NCBI RefSeq assembly: GCF_019649055.1
Contig: NW_026570265.1
Location: forward strand, 930,001 to 994,000
Source: Paramacrobiotus metropolitanus
Lineage: Eukaryota > Tardigrada > Eutardigrada > Parachela > Macrobiotidae
Reading direction: 5' to 3'
Length of the DNA: 64,000 nt
Shown here: piece after piece, positions 39,601-52,012 of the stretch
How the letters are laid out: every line of letters starts with the position of its first letter
Position numbering within the stretch: the first letter of the stretch is position 1
Position numbers and translations under genes: made by a program
The notes under the pieces: generated by a model
The model's database searches: none
Told to the model about the DNA's origin: nothing
What the model saw: only the letters and a program-made list of their open reading frames with translations

Positions 39601-42600
39601 CAATTCCTGAAGTTATTCAAATGTAGTAAGTTGCAAGGAAAGACGATTAGCTGTGGTATTACTTGGAAAAGTTAAGTCATGCAATCAAGACTCAGTACGC
39701 TCTGCAGAATCTGCACATAGGTATCTAGATCAAGTGCAACACGTTTTAATTCTCCACTCTGCAGCAGGCCGTCAAATGCGTTTCTGCGACTGCATATAAT
39801 AATAAATCAGACAGAATATATTTAATTTTACAGCGACTAAAAGGCGACCGAAAAGAAGACTTTTTGTTATTAGCTAGTAATTTAGCGCTGGAATAGATTT
39901 GAATGATGAGTCGAAATTTGTACAAAGCCTGTGCTTTGTTTTTTTCTAATGGGCCGATTATTGCAGAGACTCGGAGATTTTGCTGAAGAAATTGCGGACG
40001 GATACAGATGGGACGGTGGAATAAATGTATGATGCATGCCGCTTCTTACGATTAACTGTCATGCACAGCCATACAGCTGCGCATCTGTTTGATAAAAGCT
40101 ATTTAAAATCGATTCAATAACTTAATCCCGTTAACCGCATTTCCGGCTTACAGACCAGCTACCCCAATGCCAAAGAGCCTGACAGTCATACTTTCGGATT
40201 TGATCCCGTTGAGCTGATACAGGATTCACGCTTTCATAACGATGCCGTTAATTTGCAGTCAAGCACATTACATGTCCCTACCAACGTTTTTTCCCGGTGT
40301 GAGTAACAATTCCTCCGTCGCTTTTCCCATTCATCAATTATCTAAATGGTCTCATCACATCTTTGTATCTGGTCCAAATAAATAGCTTTAGCCATCCAGA
40401 ACGCGGCCAAATGGACGAAAAAGCTAAATGTGAGTGCAGCTATTTAATTTTCACTCCACACATTAACCTTAATTGACGTACTGAATAATAATTGTAATGC
40501 TTCGTGTAGCATATGTTCCGCTACAATTTCTACCACGATCATACACTGGTGTCGCAATACTTTGCCAGCACCACTGGCTTCCAGCGAATGTACCCGGGAG
40601 TGAGGTGGCAGTATTCCCGTGATCCCGACAAGCCGGACATGTACGATTGCCGCTTAACTAATTGGTACATCAGAGCCGCAAGTAGTCCCAAAGATTTGGT
40701 CATTTTATTGGATATAAGCGGCAGCATGACTGGCCGCCGACGAGATACGGCGCGGCGCACTGCCATTGAAATCATGAACACACTAACTGATGATGACTTC
40801 TTCAATATTCTCACCGTAAGTGGCTGGATTCGCTGCTGCATTAAATTTAACGACATTACAAATAGGAAAAAAACCTGAGAGCCTGGAGAATTACATACTT
40901 GGAAGTGAAATGACATTTATGAAAAATTGCATATTGTACAATGATTTATTGGTAAAATTTTGATGATGCCATCCCTATATATATAATAAATTTTATGCTT
41001 TCTTAAATACTGATTCTCGCACGAGTATTTCTCTTAAATATACTGGAACCTTTTTTATACTGGAATATTTAAGTACGTCAGCCGTTTTATTCCGTTAGCT
41101 GTTGGCCATAATGGCCGATGAGCATTTCCCAGTCACAAATGGACAATGTCACAATGGTTACAGTTACAAATAAAAGATTTATTTCAAACCAGTTAAAACT
41201 TAATTTTGGATATTTATATAGCGTATCTGATATCTACCGTATCTAGATAAATATGTTATACATTTAAATAAAATAAGTTTTGATATTTTTGGTACATATT
41301 TTGCTTATTAACAAATTTGTCAAAATTATGCATGAGATATTTTTAGTAATTCAGATGCTAAATGCAGACGCTTGTAAAACTGTTTGTATCAGCAAAGTAT
41401 GGTCAGTAAAGCCGAAAGTATACTTGTACGAGTAAGTCTTCACATCCCTAACAATAAACGTATCATGCAGTTTATTTTCATAACGTAGTTTAAAGATGAC
41501 ACGCATTTCCTGGATCCCTGTAACAACGGCACATTGGTGCAGGCCACGGATGCCATGAAAAAGCGTTTTGAAAAATTATTATTCACCCTGCCAACAAAAA
41601 ACTTCGCCAATTACACTGTGGCACTTCCGGTGGCGTTTGACTTACTACAACGCAATGACACTGAAAAGTCGGCGAAGTGCAATAAAGCTATCATGATCGT
41701 TTCCGATAACGCCCCCGATTCCTTTGAAGACATCTGTAGTCGGTACAATCCGGAAAGGAACGTGAGGTTTTTTGCATATGTTATTGGCCGCGAAGTTACC
41801 CAGTATGACGAAATGGTAGATCTAGCATGCAATAACCGCGGTTATGTGGGACATATCATTACCATGGCGGACGTGCGCGATCTCGTGCAAGTAAGCGAAA
41901 TAGCTAACAAACTTCAAGCTTTTCAAACTGTTCTAATGCAAACTAAACTGGCTAATTATAACGTTTCCGTCATGTATGTTTCAGGAATATTACAGAATTA
42001 TGGGACGGCCTATGGTTTTAATGAATAATCATTCTCAAATTTGGACAAATGCGTATTGGCATCCGAGAGTATGTGCAGAGAATTATTTTACAAAAAAAGT
42101 TAATATGCATGAGCAGTAGAACCAAATTGACATACGAGCACGAACAGCAAAAACACTTGCTTAACGTTTACGTATTAAGTAAATAAATTTAATAAAAATC
42201 AGCATAGGAAAGGTCCGGAAATTGTCGTTTTGCAGAATGTCCTTGGGGTAGTCGTTTCCACAGCTCAACCCATATTTAACCGTTCCGCCATAGCGGTGCG
42301 TATGCATGTTTTTTTACTTTGATGCACACTTCTATCGATTTATTGGAGTTACTAGTAACTTGCGCAGCATAGTTGCACCTGTTATTAGGGTCATAAAGGA
42401 GATTTGCTTGGAGTAGCGGGAATAGATGTACCGATAGAGGATTTCGTCAAATCACTCACTCCACATAAAGTATGTACCACAGTGATAGCTAATAAACATT
42501 ACAGTTGTTCATATGATGACTCTGCCAATGATCCCCAAATAGCGCTATATATAAATGTGCTACAGTAGGATATCTGCTTGCGTAGACCGATAATGACAGT

Positions 42601-45600
42601 ATTATTGTGCTCGGAATGTCACAACTGACCTTTTCTTTAATTAGTGGGGCGTGGGATCCTATATTTTTGGAATAAATCACAACGGGAAAGTTCTTTTTCA
42701 TCCATCATGGAAACTATACCTTGTAAGCGGTTTCTTTAGCCATTCTCGTTCACGCTTTAAAAGACCCCAGCCGCGCATTTCGGTGAACTTTTGCATTTTC
42801 GTTCTATTCTGTTTAGATATTACTTACGCAATATAATGCAAGTATTTATCAGTAGCTTTTAATCATTTTGTTAATAATAAATCATTTTTCAAAACATTTG
42901 TCAGTAGTACGTACTACTTGCAGTTACATTTGGATTTTGTATGTCACGATTCACGAATCGAAGCCGCTAACAAGCACGCTTGTTTGGTACTGTACGAGTA
43001 CAACCACTGCTTAAAGTTTACAGTAGCCTGCACTACAGCAATATTAACATTGATTTTAATCACATATGCATAAAAAATTCAAATTCCTGCTGGATCTTTC
43101 GCTAATTTACCTAATTTATCCAAATATGAAATGGGTAATTTTATAACTGCCTAATTTTAGACACCTGAAGGCTATCGATCACCAAGGAAGCCAGAGATCG
43201 ATCTTGCACTGGTGGAATTTGAAGTGAATAAAACAACGGTAAAGCATTGGATAGGAACAGAACCATAAATATGCGAATAATATCACTCGAACAATCAAAT
43301 TTTCAACACATGCGAATTACGAGCAAAATATGATACCCTTACACCTAAATTTTGTAGATTCCAACATCATATGACATGAAGGTACGTGGTATAATCTCCT
43401 TCGTGAATTCCAGAGATGACACTGTAAAACCATAAGGAGCAAAAACGTTTTTCTTCTCGAGTGAATTATTCAGTGACATAAATTTATATTTGAGAAACTG
43501 ATAAAGCCACTTAATTAGATTTGATAAACTTAGGATGTACTCTGGATGAGTTTTGCAGTGCTCATATGCTCTAACATTTCTTGTTTTCAGCTGCGAAACG
43601 ACATGATCAATCAAATAACCGGAAATATCCAAATGCAAGTGTTACGTTCGTTGCAGGACGGGGTACGATTTTCTACGTCAAGTTTTGGGTGTATGTTGGA
43701 AATTAATTTCCATATGGTCACTATACTAACCACTACGCTGCAAAATGTGGTAATAATTTTACCAGATAAACATATCTAAATGAATGCAAGGACTTGAGAA
43801 TAAAAGACTTGTATACGGATGCAGATTTATATGGCAGCAATTTGTGTCAGTATACTGTAAAATACTAGTACCGTTAGAAATTTTTCAGATTTTCCATTTT
43901 TAGGTGTAAAAATCGTCACCAATCTTTCTTTTATCCGTAGAAACGTGTATTTGAACGGGATTATCAGTATTATTATACCTCTCTTCCTCAAACACCCTTC
44001 AGGTAAATAAAGCACGTACGTCAGTTGTGAGTTATGAAATCTGTGTGTTCATAGTGAATCTAAAAGTACCTCGAGGTACTGATCTAATAGCTATGGAAGC
44101 TAGGCTCTACTTGTTATAGCGCACTGATTGATTCATAAATTCGAAATTAGAATTATCTCAGCTAGAAAATTCTGCTTTATAATCATTTACTCTTAATCCA
44201 AGTCCCGCAGCACAATATTATTACAATGGCAGCAATATTATTAATTTAGCGTTGCCATTGCAATTCCAATTGGCATGGGCAGACCATATTCTGCAAAACT
44301 TCGAATCGGTGGAAAATTTCCTGCGATTAATATTGCCGGTATGTGATGGCAAACAATTTGACATTACCCTTGCAGAAATGTGTTACAGTGCTAGCTGCCG
44401 TGGATAAATTCAGTTGTTATAGGGTTCCTCCAGAACACGGAATGGACTGTACATCCAAAGTGGCCTTACTGCAAGCTATCATCGATAAAAAAGCCAACCG
44501 ATACCGTTACGCTTTTGGACAACAAAGCGCACGAACAGTATGCAGTGGATAACAGCGAAAACTCAACCCAAACTTGTGCGAATAACCATTCAGTATACAT
44601 TGTACTGTGGAGTTATATCTATATATCGTATTAAAGTGCTCAAACCAGAAAATTTTAGGTGACGTGGAATTGACAGAGTCACTGGCATTTGACGCAAAAG
44701 CTACGTTTGCAGCCGGAAATCATTGGTTTGCGGATATTAAGGAGCACAGTGACCTTTACGGTTTATACGGAATCACCACTTGCTTTACTGTAACACGGGC
44801 TGGTCTGACGCGGTGGAAGGATCTGAGAAGACCGGTGATAAAATTTAACTCTACTGATTCCACAAATAGTGCTTACGATTTAGCTTACCTTGACGATCTC
44901 CCGTCCAATTCGACCGACAACACAACGTCAAAGTATGGTTTGGAATGAGGCCCTATGCATGCAATTGAGTTTTTTAGCAAACTTTTTAAAGAAACGATTG
45001 CTAAACACGGTTACTGCTTCATTTCTGATTGGCCCTATATACATAACGTTACCTACAAGTAGATGATGTGAATATATGGCATCACGGCCCAGTTTGTGTT
45101 TGTAGACACTTCTTCCACATATTCACCAAAGCTGTGGACGAAGCATTTTACGAAAGGACCATAGCAAGTGCAGCGGATGTTACAATCTCGCCAATGATAG
45201 TGCCTTCCAGTGATGGTAGGCAGTCTTGATTATGTCTGGGGCAGGAAGCATAAGCAATACCTTGGGACCTTTATTGCTTCATTTCTGAAGCAAAACTACA
45301 CCATTTTACTTTTATTCAGGAATTGGCTATTTGTTTCAGAAAATAACAATGTTAAAGTCTCCCGAGATGTATTCATGGCGTCTCTGCCTGTTTTTATTGG
45401 AGACGAAAGCCGGAAACAAGCACCAGCTGCTGTGACTGGGATCATGATGCGAATAAGTGGACTGAGAAACCTTCTGTTGCAATTATCGAAAAATACGGTG
45501 AATGATTCGTAATTTTTTGCCGTATAAGTTCTTGCACAGGTGTCAAATCTACTGTACACTGCTTTCCGGCACAAATCCCTCATATTAGTACTCCTGCTTT

Positions 45601-45919
45601 CCATTCATGAGGAATGAAACAGCGCTGTATCCACCTTTTATAATTAATTTTGTGTTAACATAAAAGCTGCATGCGAAGTTGCTGAATGCAGTTGTTGACA
45701 AATTTGGATAAATACAATATAACAGAATAATTCTGTTCTACAGTGCAACGGATCTTCCAGCTGTTTATCGTGCCATAGTCCGTCAATTGTGTGCTATTTA
45801 TTGGATGAAAACGGATATGTAATAATGGATAACCGCTATCCTGAAAATAGCGGCAAATTTTTTGGTGCATTAGAAGGGGAAGTTATGGATGCTCTGGTGC
45901 AATGGGAAGTCTACAAAAG
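36604..45919 (+). CDS. Voltage-gated calcium channel alpha2-delta subunit (alpha2-delta-3-like), 3' end not found
   Basis: About 21 exons were found: 36604-36710, 37941-38022, 38503-38613, 39967-40026, 40154-40298, 40392-40429, 40510-40815, 41489-41890, 41985-42068, 42236-42295, 42389-42469, 42645-42722, 43161-43238, 43591-43662, 43941-44002, 44250-44338, 44389-44537, 44659-44932, 45106-45215, 45340-45497 and 45744-45919, roughly 905 residues. Parts: hydrophobic N-terminus; VWA_N region (FASTTGFQRMYPG, WYIRAASSPKD); a VWA domain with an intact MIDAS (DISGSMTG) and CNNGTLVQAT; Cache region (LLGVAGIDVP, IFGINHNGKVLFHP); then DYQYYYTSLPQTPF and VCYLLDENGYVIM with FFGALEGEVM. Alignment from memory with alpha2-delta-3 is co-linear throughout. 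The subunit traffics and tunes Cav channels at synapses. The last roughly 180 residues, including the anchor, are missing; the large LTR element begins right after. One join (44537 to 44659) needs a weak donor to stay in phase. Confidence 0.88.
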
Positions 45920-48810
45920 GTACTGAAGTAAAATTAGGTAGAAAGTTTTGAAAACGAAATTGTTATCTGACCGTGCAACGGTAAAAAATTGTTGATAAAT
46001 GGTGTAACAGGCAAGCGCGAGGAGATCACGAGTGAGCTTTATTGTACGTAATAGCAGGAAAGCTGCGTAATAGCTGCGTAATAGCAGGAAAGCAAGAACA
46101 AAGCACTGATGGCTAATAGCAAGTGATGCTGAAGTGGGTTCTTGAGCGTCTGTCAAGGCGTGAAAGAAGCAACTGGCGGCAAGCACGTGGTGTGTGCCAT
46201 CAGCTGTGTGATGATGCGCAGACTGGACTCTATCCAACGCGAGCGTATGAACGCTGAGTCATACTGCGAGAGAGGAACGAGAGAGCAAGTGTGGCTCAGT
46301 GTATGCGCTGCGTATATCCGCTTCAGCGGATGTGAGTGCAGTGCAGCAGCACACGTACGTACAGCGAGAGAGGCGATAACGGCAAGCATGAGTGCAAGTA
46401 CGTCCAGTGTGGACCGTACGCACCAGGCGCAGTCGTACGCCTCTGACATGCCTCTGGGCGGGAATCCGAGCTCCTGCGAAGGATGCTCCGACTCGGTACC
46501 GCACCAGTACCGCACAACTCTCCAGTCGGACCCAATGTGGGGTCGCTGGTACGCGTCCTCTAGCAGTGGGAGTCCGGTGTCTGGTTGACCGTCCCTTCTT
46601 CACTTCCAGACCCGTGAGAGGAAACCACTCACGGCCGAAAAATCCGGAAGCCGCTCGGGCGTTTCGTTGGACCGGTGATGCTTCTGTTGGCTGGCTTCTT
46701 GCTTCTGTTGGCAGCGGAGAACAATGTGAAAGAGAAATGTAATGAAAGTTGTATACAGCGCGAAAGAAAGTATGAAATAAAGTTTAATCACAATTCCAGT
46801 GAGCAAAAGGGGTTACAAAACAGATCTGTTAAAGAGATCGAACTAGGAAAATACAATTCCGTTTGTTAGGAGAAATGCTAAAAAATGCAAAAATCTGTCC
46901 GGGGGTCCCATTCCGACTAGGATGACGTCCACGGGGCAGTTGAGTCTCCACGGGGTCTCCTGTCCACTTTCATCCGGTAAGGTTGGGTCCGGGGCATCGG
47001 TTCCCGAGTTACCCGTCGTAACCGGTTGCATCCACCGAGGTCAGGTAAGCACGGTTAAACACTTACTTCCGACTCGTATCCGTCCATCAGGGATAGAGAG
47101 GCACTGTTGCGGTTGCAAATGCCGAAGCATCCTCTCTGAATGGGGAATAGGACCGAGGTCGGTTTGACCAAGGTCGGCCTACCGGTAAGTCGACCGGCGG
47201 CTGGGGAAATTCGGCTATGTTCCGAATTCTTAAAGTTCAGGTCGGAAAGAGCTGTATGTAAATCATGCGGCCTGTGTGGTCGTCATGTACAGCGGTTCCG
47301 TTCAAAAAGTGGTCGGTTGCAACCGTTCAATCTGCTACCACGAGCCTAGTCTGGGGTAATCCGAGTCGAACTGGCTCGAAGGTCCGATCGGAGATAATGG
47401 GTTTCTTCAACGGGAGTGCCGAGTCGACTTCCATTCGAGGTCGGCTATCCCATCCGTTGGTGGTCGACTAGGGTTGACCTGCAATAACATGCCCATATGG
47501 GGCTAAACAAGTTCCTTCAAGTCGAATTCGTCCACCGCAGACAGCTGTCGATCTTCTTCCGTCATGTTGACTGGAGTTCCGATTTCCGACTTGTGGTCGG
47601 TTATGGTTGACTTCGGAAGGTCGGATGAACTATGTTCTCATCCGTCCGAAGGTCGAATTTTTCCGTTAGGAGGTCGGTTCTCGACTTCCAAATGTCTTTG
47701 CCGACTTGTTGTCGTATCCTTCCGACTTTTGTGCGGTCACTTCCGACCTTGGTTTGCGGTCGGTTAGCCATGTCGGATTTCCGAGGTCGGCTATTTTCCG
47801 ACTTCCCCAGGTCGGATAAACTTTGTGTTTTATCCGCCGAAAGGTTAAGTTCTTCCACTGGGAGGTCAATTTCTTACTTCTGATTGATTTTCCGACCTGT
47901 TGTCGCGTACTTCCGACCTCCATCTGGTGACTTCCGACTTCCGTTTGAGGTCGGTTGGGCTAGGCAGACTGTACCACTACGCCCAATGTGGGGCTAGTCG
48001 GTAGCTATCAAGTCAACTTCTCTGACGTGAACTCTGGGTCGGATCCGAGCTACTGTTGAGGTCGGTTAATCCGGACGACTTGCTTCTGGGCCGCCAGGTC
48101 TTGCGAGGGAGGAGTTCCTTGGCATCTGTTGGCCGGTTGGCTGGCGTTTCATCATGCACTGCGCTCGCTCACGACGCTAAGGGTCTTTGTGGCCCCGGTT
48201 GCCGAGCCGAGCTCTTTGGTTTAAACTTCATGCACATGCAAGTCCCTGAGGTCGTCAGATCCGATTCTTCCATTTTGTTTTGTCGCGAACCTGTGACGCC
48301 TAGCCGCTTCTGTTGGGGGTAGACGACTCACGTCCGCGAGGGGAATTTTCCTTTGCCGCTGACGAAGACCGACTGGCTGGTACTGTTGCGGGCAGGTGGT
48401 CAACGTCATCGGTGTTCGTTAGGGGGGTGCGGACCGAGTATTCTAACTCAGTCTGCCTAGGGTGTTCCATTGGAGACATGGGGAAGCAGGTCGCGGCGGA
48501 GTCGTTGGTACACCAGTATCCAAATCACCGTCGCTGTTCCTCTTCAGGGAATGGCAGCACGTTCAGAGACGCGCGTAGTCGTGGTCACCGGTGAATCGGC
48601 TGGTTTACCCGATATACCCGGGGGAGACTGCGGTTGATCTCCAGGTACAGAGCCTGTAGGTCTGGATTCAAACGGAGAATCCGGTTGAATTACCACGTAA
48701 CTACTGCCAGTTTCCATCCATTTTCCATAGTCGACTTCTGTTGGCCGCTATGGTCGACCTGTGTGGTCGGCCGTAATGTCGACTTCTAGTCGATCTGACT
48801 GTCGTTTCCA

Positions 48811-48922
48811 AAGCCGACTTGTGTAGTCGGCTTGCACAACCGACCTGTGTGGTCGGCTGATGCAGCTTATTCGGGTATGTTCCAGGTTGTGGGTGAGGTA
48901 CGAAGTCGACCTTTGTGGTCGA
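48811..48922. repeat. Cluster of hairpins with TGTGT/TTTGT loops
   Basis: Three perfect stem-loops are found: AAGCCGACT with a TGTGT loop (48811-48833, nine paired bases), CCGACC with TGTGT (48840-48856), and TCGACC with TTTGT (48906-48922). The same design occurs at 51946-51964, 58307-58329, 58473-58491 and 58816-58832, some inside reading frame A. Confidence 0.85.
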
Positions 48923-49050
48923 TACGAGTGCGCATAATCGAGTCCGAGTCTTCCTGCGCTGTTGGCGGCTCGGCCGAGGGATTTCTGCTGTTTACAATGG
49001 TAAAGGCTGCTCGGCTACCCGGTTCCGAGGTTGGCCACGGATGCTTGGCA

Positions 49051-49094
49051 AACATGGCGTGAAACGCGCGCAGCGACGTGTTTCACGCCATGTT
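49051..49094. repeat. 15-base perfect inverted repeat (hairpin)
   Basis: AACATGGCGTGAAAC at 49051-49065 returns inverted at 49080-49094 with a 14-base GC-rich loop. It is the longest perfect stem noticed in the element's non-coding tail and could fold in RNA or act as a protein-binding palindrome. Confidence 0.85.
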
Positions 49095-49484
49095 AGCGTT
49101 ATCCTCTCGGTTTATACTCCGGAGTCGGTTGGCCGGAGTAATCTTCGTAGCTGACCGTGGTTAACGGCACTGTGTTTACCATGTAACGACGTGATCAGCT
49201 CCATGTAACGCGGATTGGGGCTTCTGTTGGCTCCAGTGGTCGCAGAACGTGGTTGACGATCTGCTATGTTAGCAGATGTGGTTACGATCTGCTCTTGCTA
49301 TGCTGGGGAACTGGGGTCGGTTGCCCAGTTCGTTCCAGGGGATTCCTTGGGGGACGTACCGGTACGGTGAAAGAACCGAAATACCCGGGTCTGACCACTC
49401 GTTTCCGGGTCCAACCAAAGAATCCGGCCGGCTTGTACATGGTTAGTCGGTTTCCATGAAAACTAAAGAAGTATCCATTCGGAA

Positions 49485-49561
49485 GTCGTTTCTCGACGGT
49501 GCTGTTTCTCAGCTGGACTGTTTCTCAGTCAGGTCGGTTCTCGACCATGCCGTTTCTCGGC
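49485..49561. repeat. Array of five small hairpins with the same loop and different stems
   Basis: Within 77 bases there are five perfect stem-loops with a constant loop TTTCT (one GTTCT) and different arms: GTCG/CGAC (49485), GCTG/CAGC (49501), GACTG/CAGTC (49516), GGTCG/CGACC (49532) and GCCG/CGGC (49549). More of this type are at 51818-51832 (AACCG/CGGTT) and 47673-47685 (GTCG/CGAC). On the element's own strand the loop reads AGAAA. Confidence 0.85.
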
Positions 49562-49619
49562 GTTAAGTTCCCAAGGTTATTCCAAATGGGGGATCGAGTT
49601 CCAGTGTGGGAGCTCGACA

Positions 49620-50752
49620 TTAACTGAGTGGGACTTCGACGGGTTTATCGCCGCCGAAGTAATCTTCTTCATCGTCGTCCGGGCCAGGTCGGTTGTGCGG
49701 CCGGATGGTTGAGTCCTTTGGTTTACAGGTCGCCGAGCCACCACGCTGAGACATCTCGTCAGTCTCATCGGTTTCCTGGCCTGAACGCTCCGCTCTGCCC
49801 TTCTTCGATTCCCTGGCCGCCTGTTTTCGGAGCCGCAGCGCATATGGTCGTGCACCGGGTGCTATGTCGTCCGACATCCAAGGTTCGTAGGGTGACGAAT
49901 TAAATCCGCTGGGCAAGGTCTTCTTTCGTCGGTACCAGCTGATAAATCTGGTCGCGTCGTCGCTGGGATCTATGTGATCCTCACGAAAGGCATACTTTGT
50001 CGCATACCGTTCGTGGGTGTACAGCAAGTCGCGCATCCAGACAGCCAGGATAACACTTCTCATCGGTGTGCCAAGTTGGGCTACGAGGGTCTCCACAGCC
50101 GCTGGTATCATTTCGTTCTGGTACAATCCATACAGAGTATAATGGCAAAGGTAGTTGCCAAGTCGGGCTGCGAAAATGAATCGCAAAAATGCCGTGACTC
50201 CGTCCTGAGCCATGTCAACTTCTCCTTCTGGAAGGTACTGGGTTAAATCCAGTGCTGCCCGAGCCGCGGTGATTACAAAGGCTGGGTGGGCGTCCGTGAT
50301 GACGAACTGGGCAATACTCTCCAACTCGTCATGGGAGTATCCCCGAGCCCCTAGTTGGTCGCGCGTGTTCCGTCCGGGCTATACAACGGTACGTTCAGTA
50401 GGACCGGGTCAGTCATCGACGGTAGCGCATTCGATCTGGTATATGGGTGTTCAACATTCGGCGCTGTGTGCGCGTTCATGTTGAAGTCGGATTGCCACTG
50501 GTGCTGCTCGAACAGCGTCTGATATCCGGATCGGACGAGGAATTGACGAAGGTTTTCTACCATCCGCCAAATTTGTGGTCGGTTCCGTTCCTCGTAATTC
50601 ATGACATTCATGATATGGTTTGTCCGTTCGGTGGGGTGTAGCATAACGACCTCGATTCCTTGTTGTCGAGCGCGGTCGTAGCGAGAGTCTTCTCGGATTG
50701 GCACTTCCACTTGTGGTAGTTGTGCCATCTGGTCAGCTACATCAACGTCCAT
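49620..50752 (-). CDS. Post-integrase distal reading region D/E, unknown
   Basis: Most distal coding region of the element. It contains a probable helical fold (NVMNYEERNRPQIWRMVENL; FLRFIFAARLGNYLCHYTLY; SVILAVWMRDLLYTHERYAT) and an acidic end (GPDDDEEDYFGG). No recognised domain and no transmembrane helix typical of an envelope. The aromatic-rich helical part differs from the proline-rich frames upstream and could be a separate folded domain. Confidence 0.45.
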
Positions 50753-50956
50753 TTGCTCTTGTTGAGCTGCTGGTTCAGCTTGGACTTCGGCCGCTGGTTC
50801 TGCTTGTTGAGCTTCCGGCTGCTGGTCGGGTGGGACAAAGTTACGTTTCGACTTATTTGTTAAGTCGACCGTGAGTCCGATTCCCGTTTCTCCAGATCCG
50901 GTTCGTTTCCCTGGTGGAGCTCTGGTTGGCTCTTTTCCGACTTGTCGAATTACGGC

Positions 50957-51775
50957 TCATTGTTCTTTGATTCTGTCTCGAAGATCAACCGGACCGATCC
51001 TATGTCGGAGGTCCTGTCCCGCGAGGTTTTTACTCGGCCGGCGCTGCTGTTGTTGAACTGCCGGTTGAGTCCGAGTTCCTTGTTGGGGAATCTGCTGGGA
51101 AACAGTTGGACGGGCCTGTGTGACCACTGGCGTTGCCCTGTGTGGGATTGCCATCAACTGTTCCTGAGTTGCCGGTGTGAAAGTAACTGGCTGTTGAGTT
51201 CCGTCCGGCATATTCATCATCATCGTTATAGATGCGCCCGTCATCGGTCGGTTCGGATCTCCGACGAAGACATCGCGTATGGTGGGGGTCAATTCTCCGG
51301 CTGTTGGGAGACCCTGTGTGGGTGTCTGTACCCGAATCATTATTTCCGGTTCGTAGTCGGTCGGTGGTGGATGGACTCGCATTGTGGCGATCTGTCTATC
51401 GACCTCCTTGATTTTCTTCTGGTCGTCGAGTTGACGCTGCAGGTCCAGCATCTGACGATACTCGAACAGTCTATTCGTTAAGACTGGTGGTCGAGTTTCT
51501 TCCCATCTCGGATCGCGGGCTCGTTGCCGCTGAATTGTGGCCAAGTTATCCTGTTCATGTGACTCCAATTGGTTGATCAGGTATTCTCTGCCGGCCAGAT
51601 ACCGGTATGCACTCAGATTGCCAGCGACAACATTCAGGTAAAGTGCCGCCGCCTGAGCTCGGTGTTGCGCTCCGGTGCCGGTAATTCTTTCATTCGTAAA
51701 GGATACGATGCACAGCGCGCAGGGCATTCTGTTGTTGTCCCGCGTCTCGTTGTCCATGCACTGTTGGCAGTCCAC
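50957..51775 (-). CDS. Post-integrase reading frame C, unknown
   Basis: About 270 open codons on the element's strand. A cysteine pair cluster near the start (CQQCM, then MPCALCIV) could be a zinc site. A helical unit follows (YRYLAGREYLINQLESHEQ, FEYRQMLDLQRQLDDQ), then a Pro/Gln/Thr-rich tail ending in RHRIGPVDLRDRIKEQ. The helix-turn-helix style resembles frames A and B. Confidence 0.5.
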   Translation of the reverse strand: MDCQQCMDNETRDNNRMPCALCIVSFTNERITGTGAQHRAQAAALYLNVVAGNLSAYRYLAGREYLINQLESHEQDNLATIQRQRARDPRWEETRPPVLTNRLFEYRQMLDLQRQLDDQKKIKEVDRQIATMRVHPPPTDYEPEIMIRVQTPTQGLPTAGELTPTIRDVFVGDPNRPMTGASITMMMNMPDGTQQPVTFTPATQEQLMAIPHRATPVVTQARPTVSQQIPQQGTRTQPAVQQQQRRPSKNLAGQDLRHRIGPVDLRDRIKEQ

Positions 51776-52012
51776 CGTGTAAGCTTCCGTACGAGTCTGT
51801 CAAAACAAGAGTCAGCAAACCGTTTCTCGGTTGCATGCTATAAGTTACGCCCTATAATTACTACGGTCGGGCCAGGTCGGTTCTCGAACTGGTCCAAGAC
51901 GCCTTTGTGGTCGTCTAATGAGGTAAGTCGACTTCTGTTGGTCGATGACGCCTATGTGGTGTCAATGGAAGGAGGTCGGTTATGCCTCTCTCCCAACGCG
52001 TTCTGCGTTTCC

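Larger units (their letters stand above)
46600..49600 (-). other. Non-coding tail of the LTR element, crowded with small inverted repeats
   Basis: About 3 kb downstream of the last reading frame. It carries dozens of GGTCGG / CCGACTTC / GTCGAC words arranged as short perfect inverted repeats, and no convincing coding frame. The 3' LTR should lie at its left side, perhaps within 46.0-46.9 kb, but its ends are not visible to me. Confidence 0.6.

Noticed and set aside
46142-46742. Overlapping frames of 110-150 codons on both strands at the start of the GC-rich region
   Set aside because: Open frames on many strands at once are expected in GC-rich sequence; none carries a recognisable motif.
46790-46830. 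AGCAAAAGGGG as a polypurine tract defining the LTR edge
   Set aside because: It is on the wrong strand for an element read from right to left, and no TG..CA terminus follows it.
47100-49600. CRISPR-like array, because of regularly recurring short words
   Set aside because: The recurring words are hairpin arms and loops of varying sequence without fixed repeats or spacers, in an animal genome.
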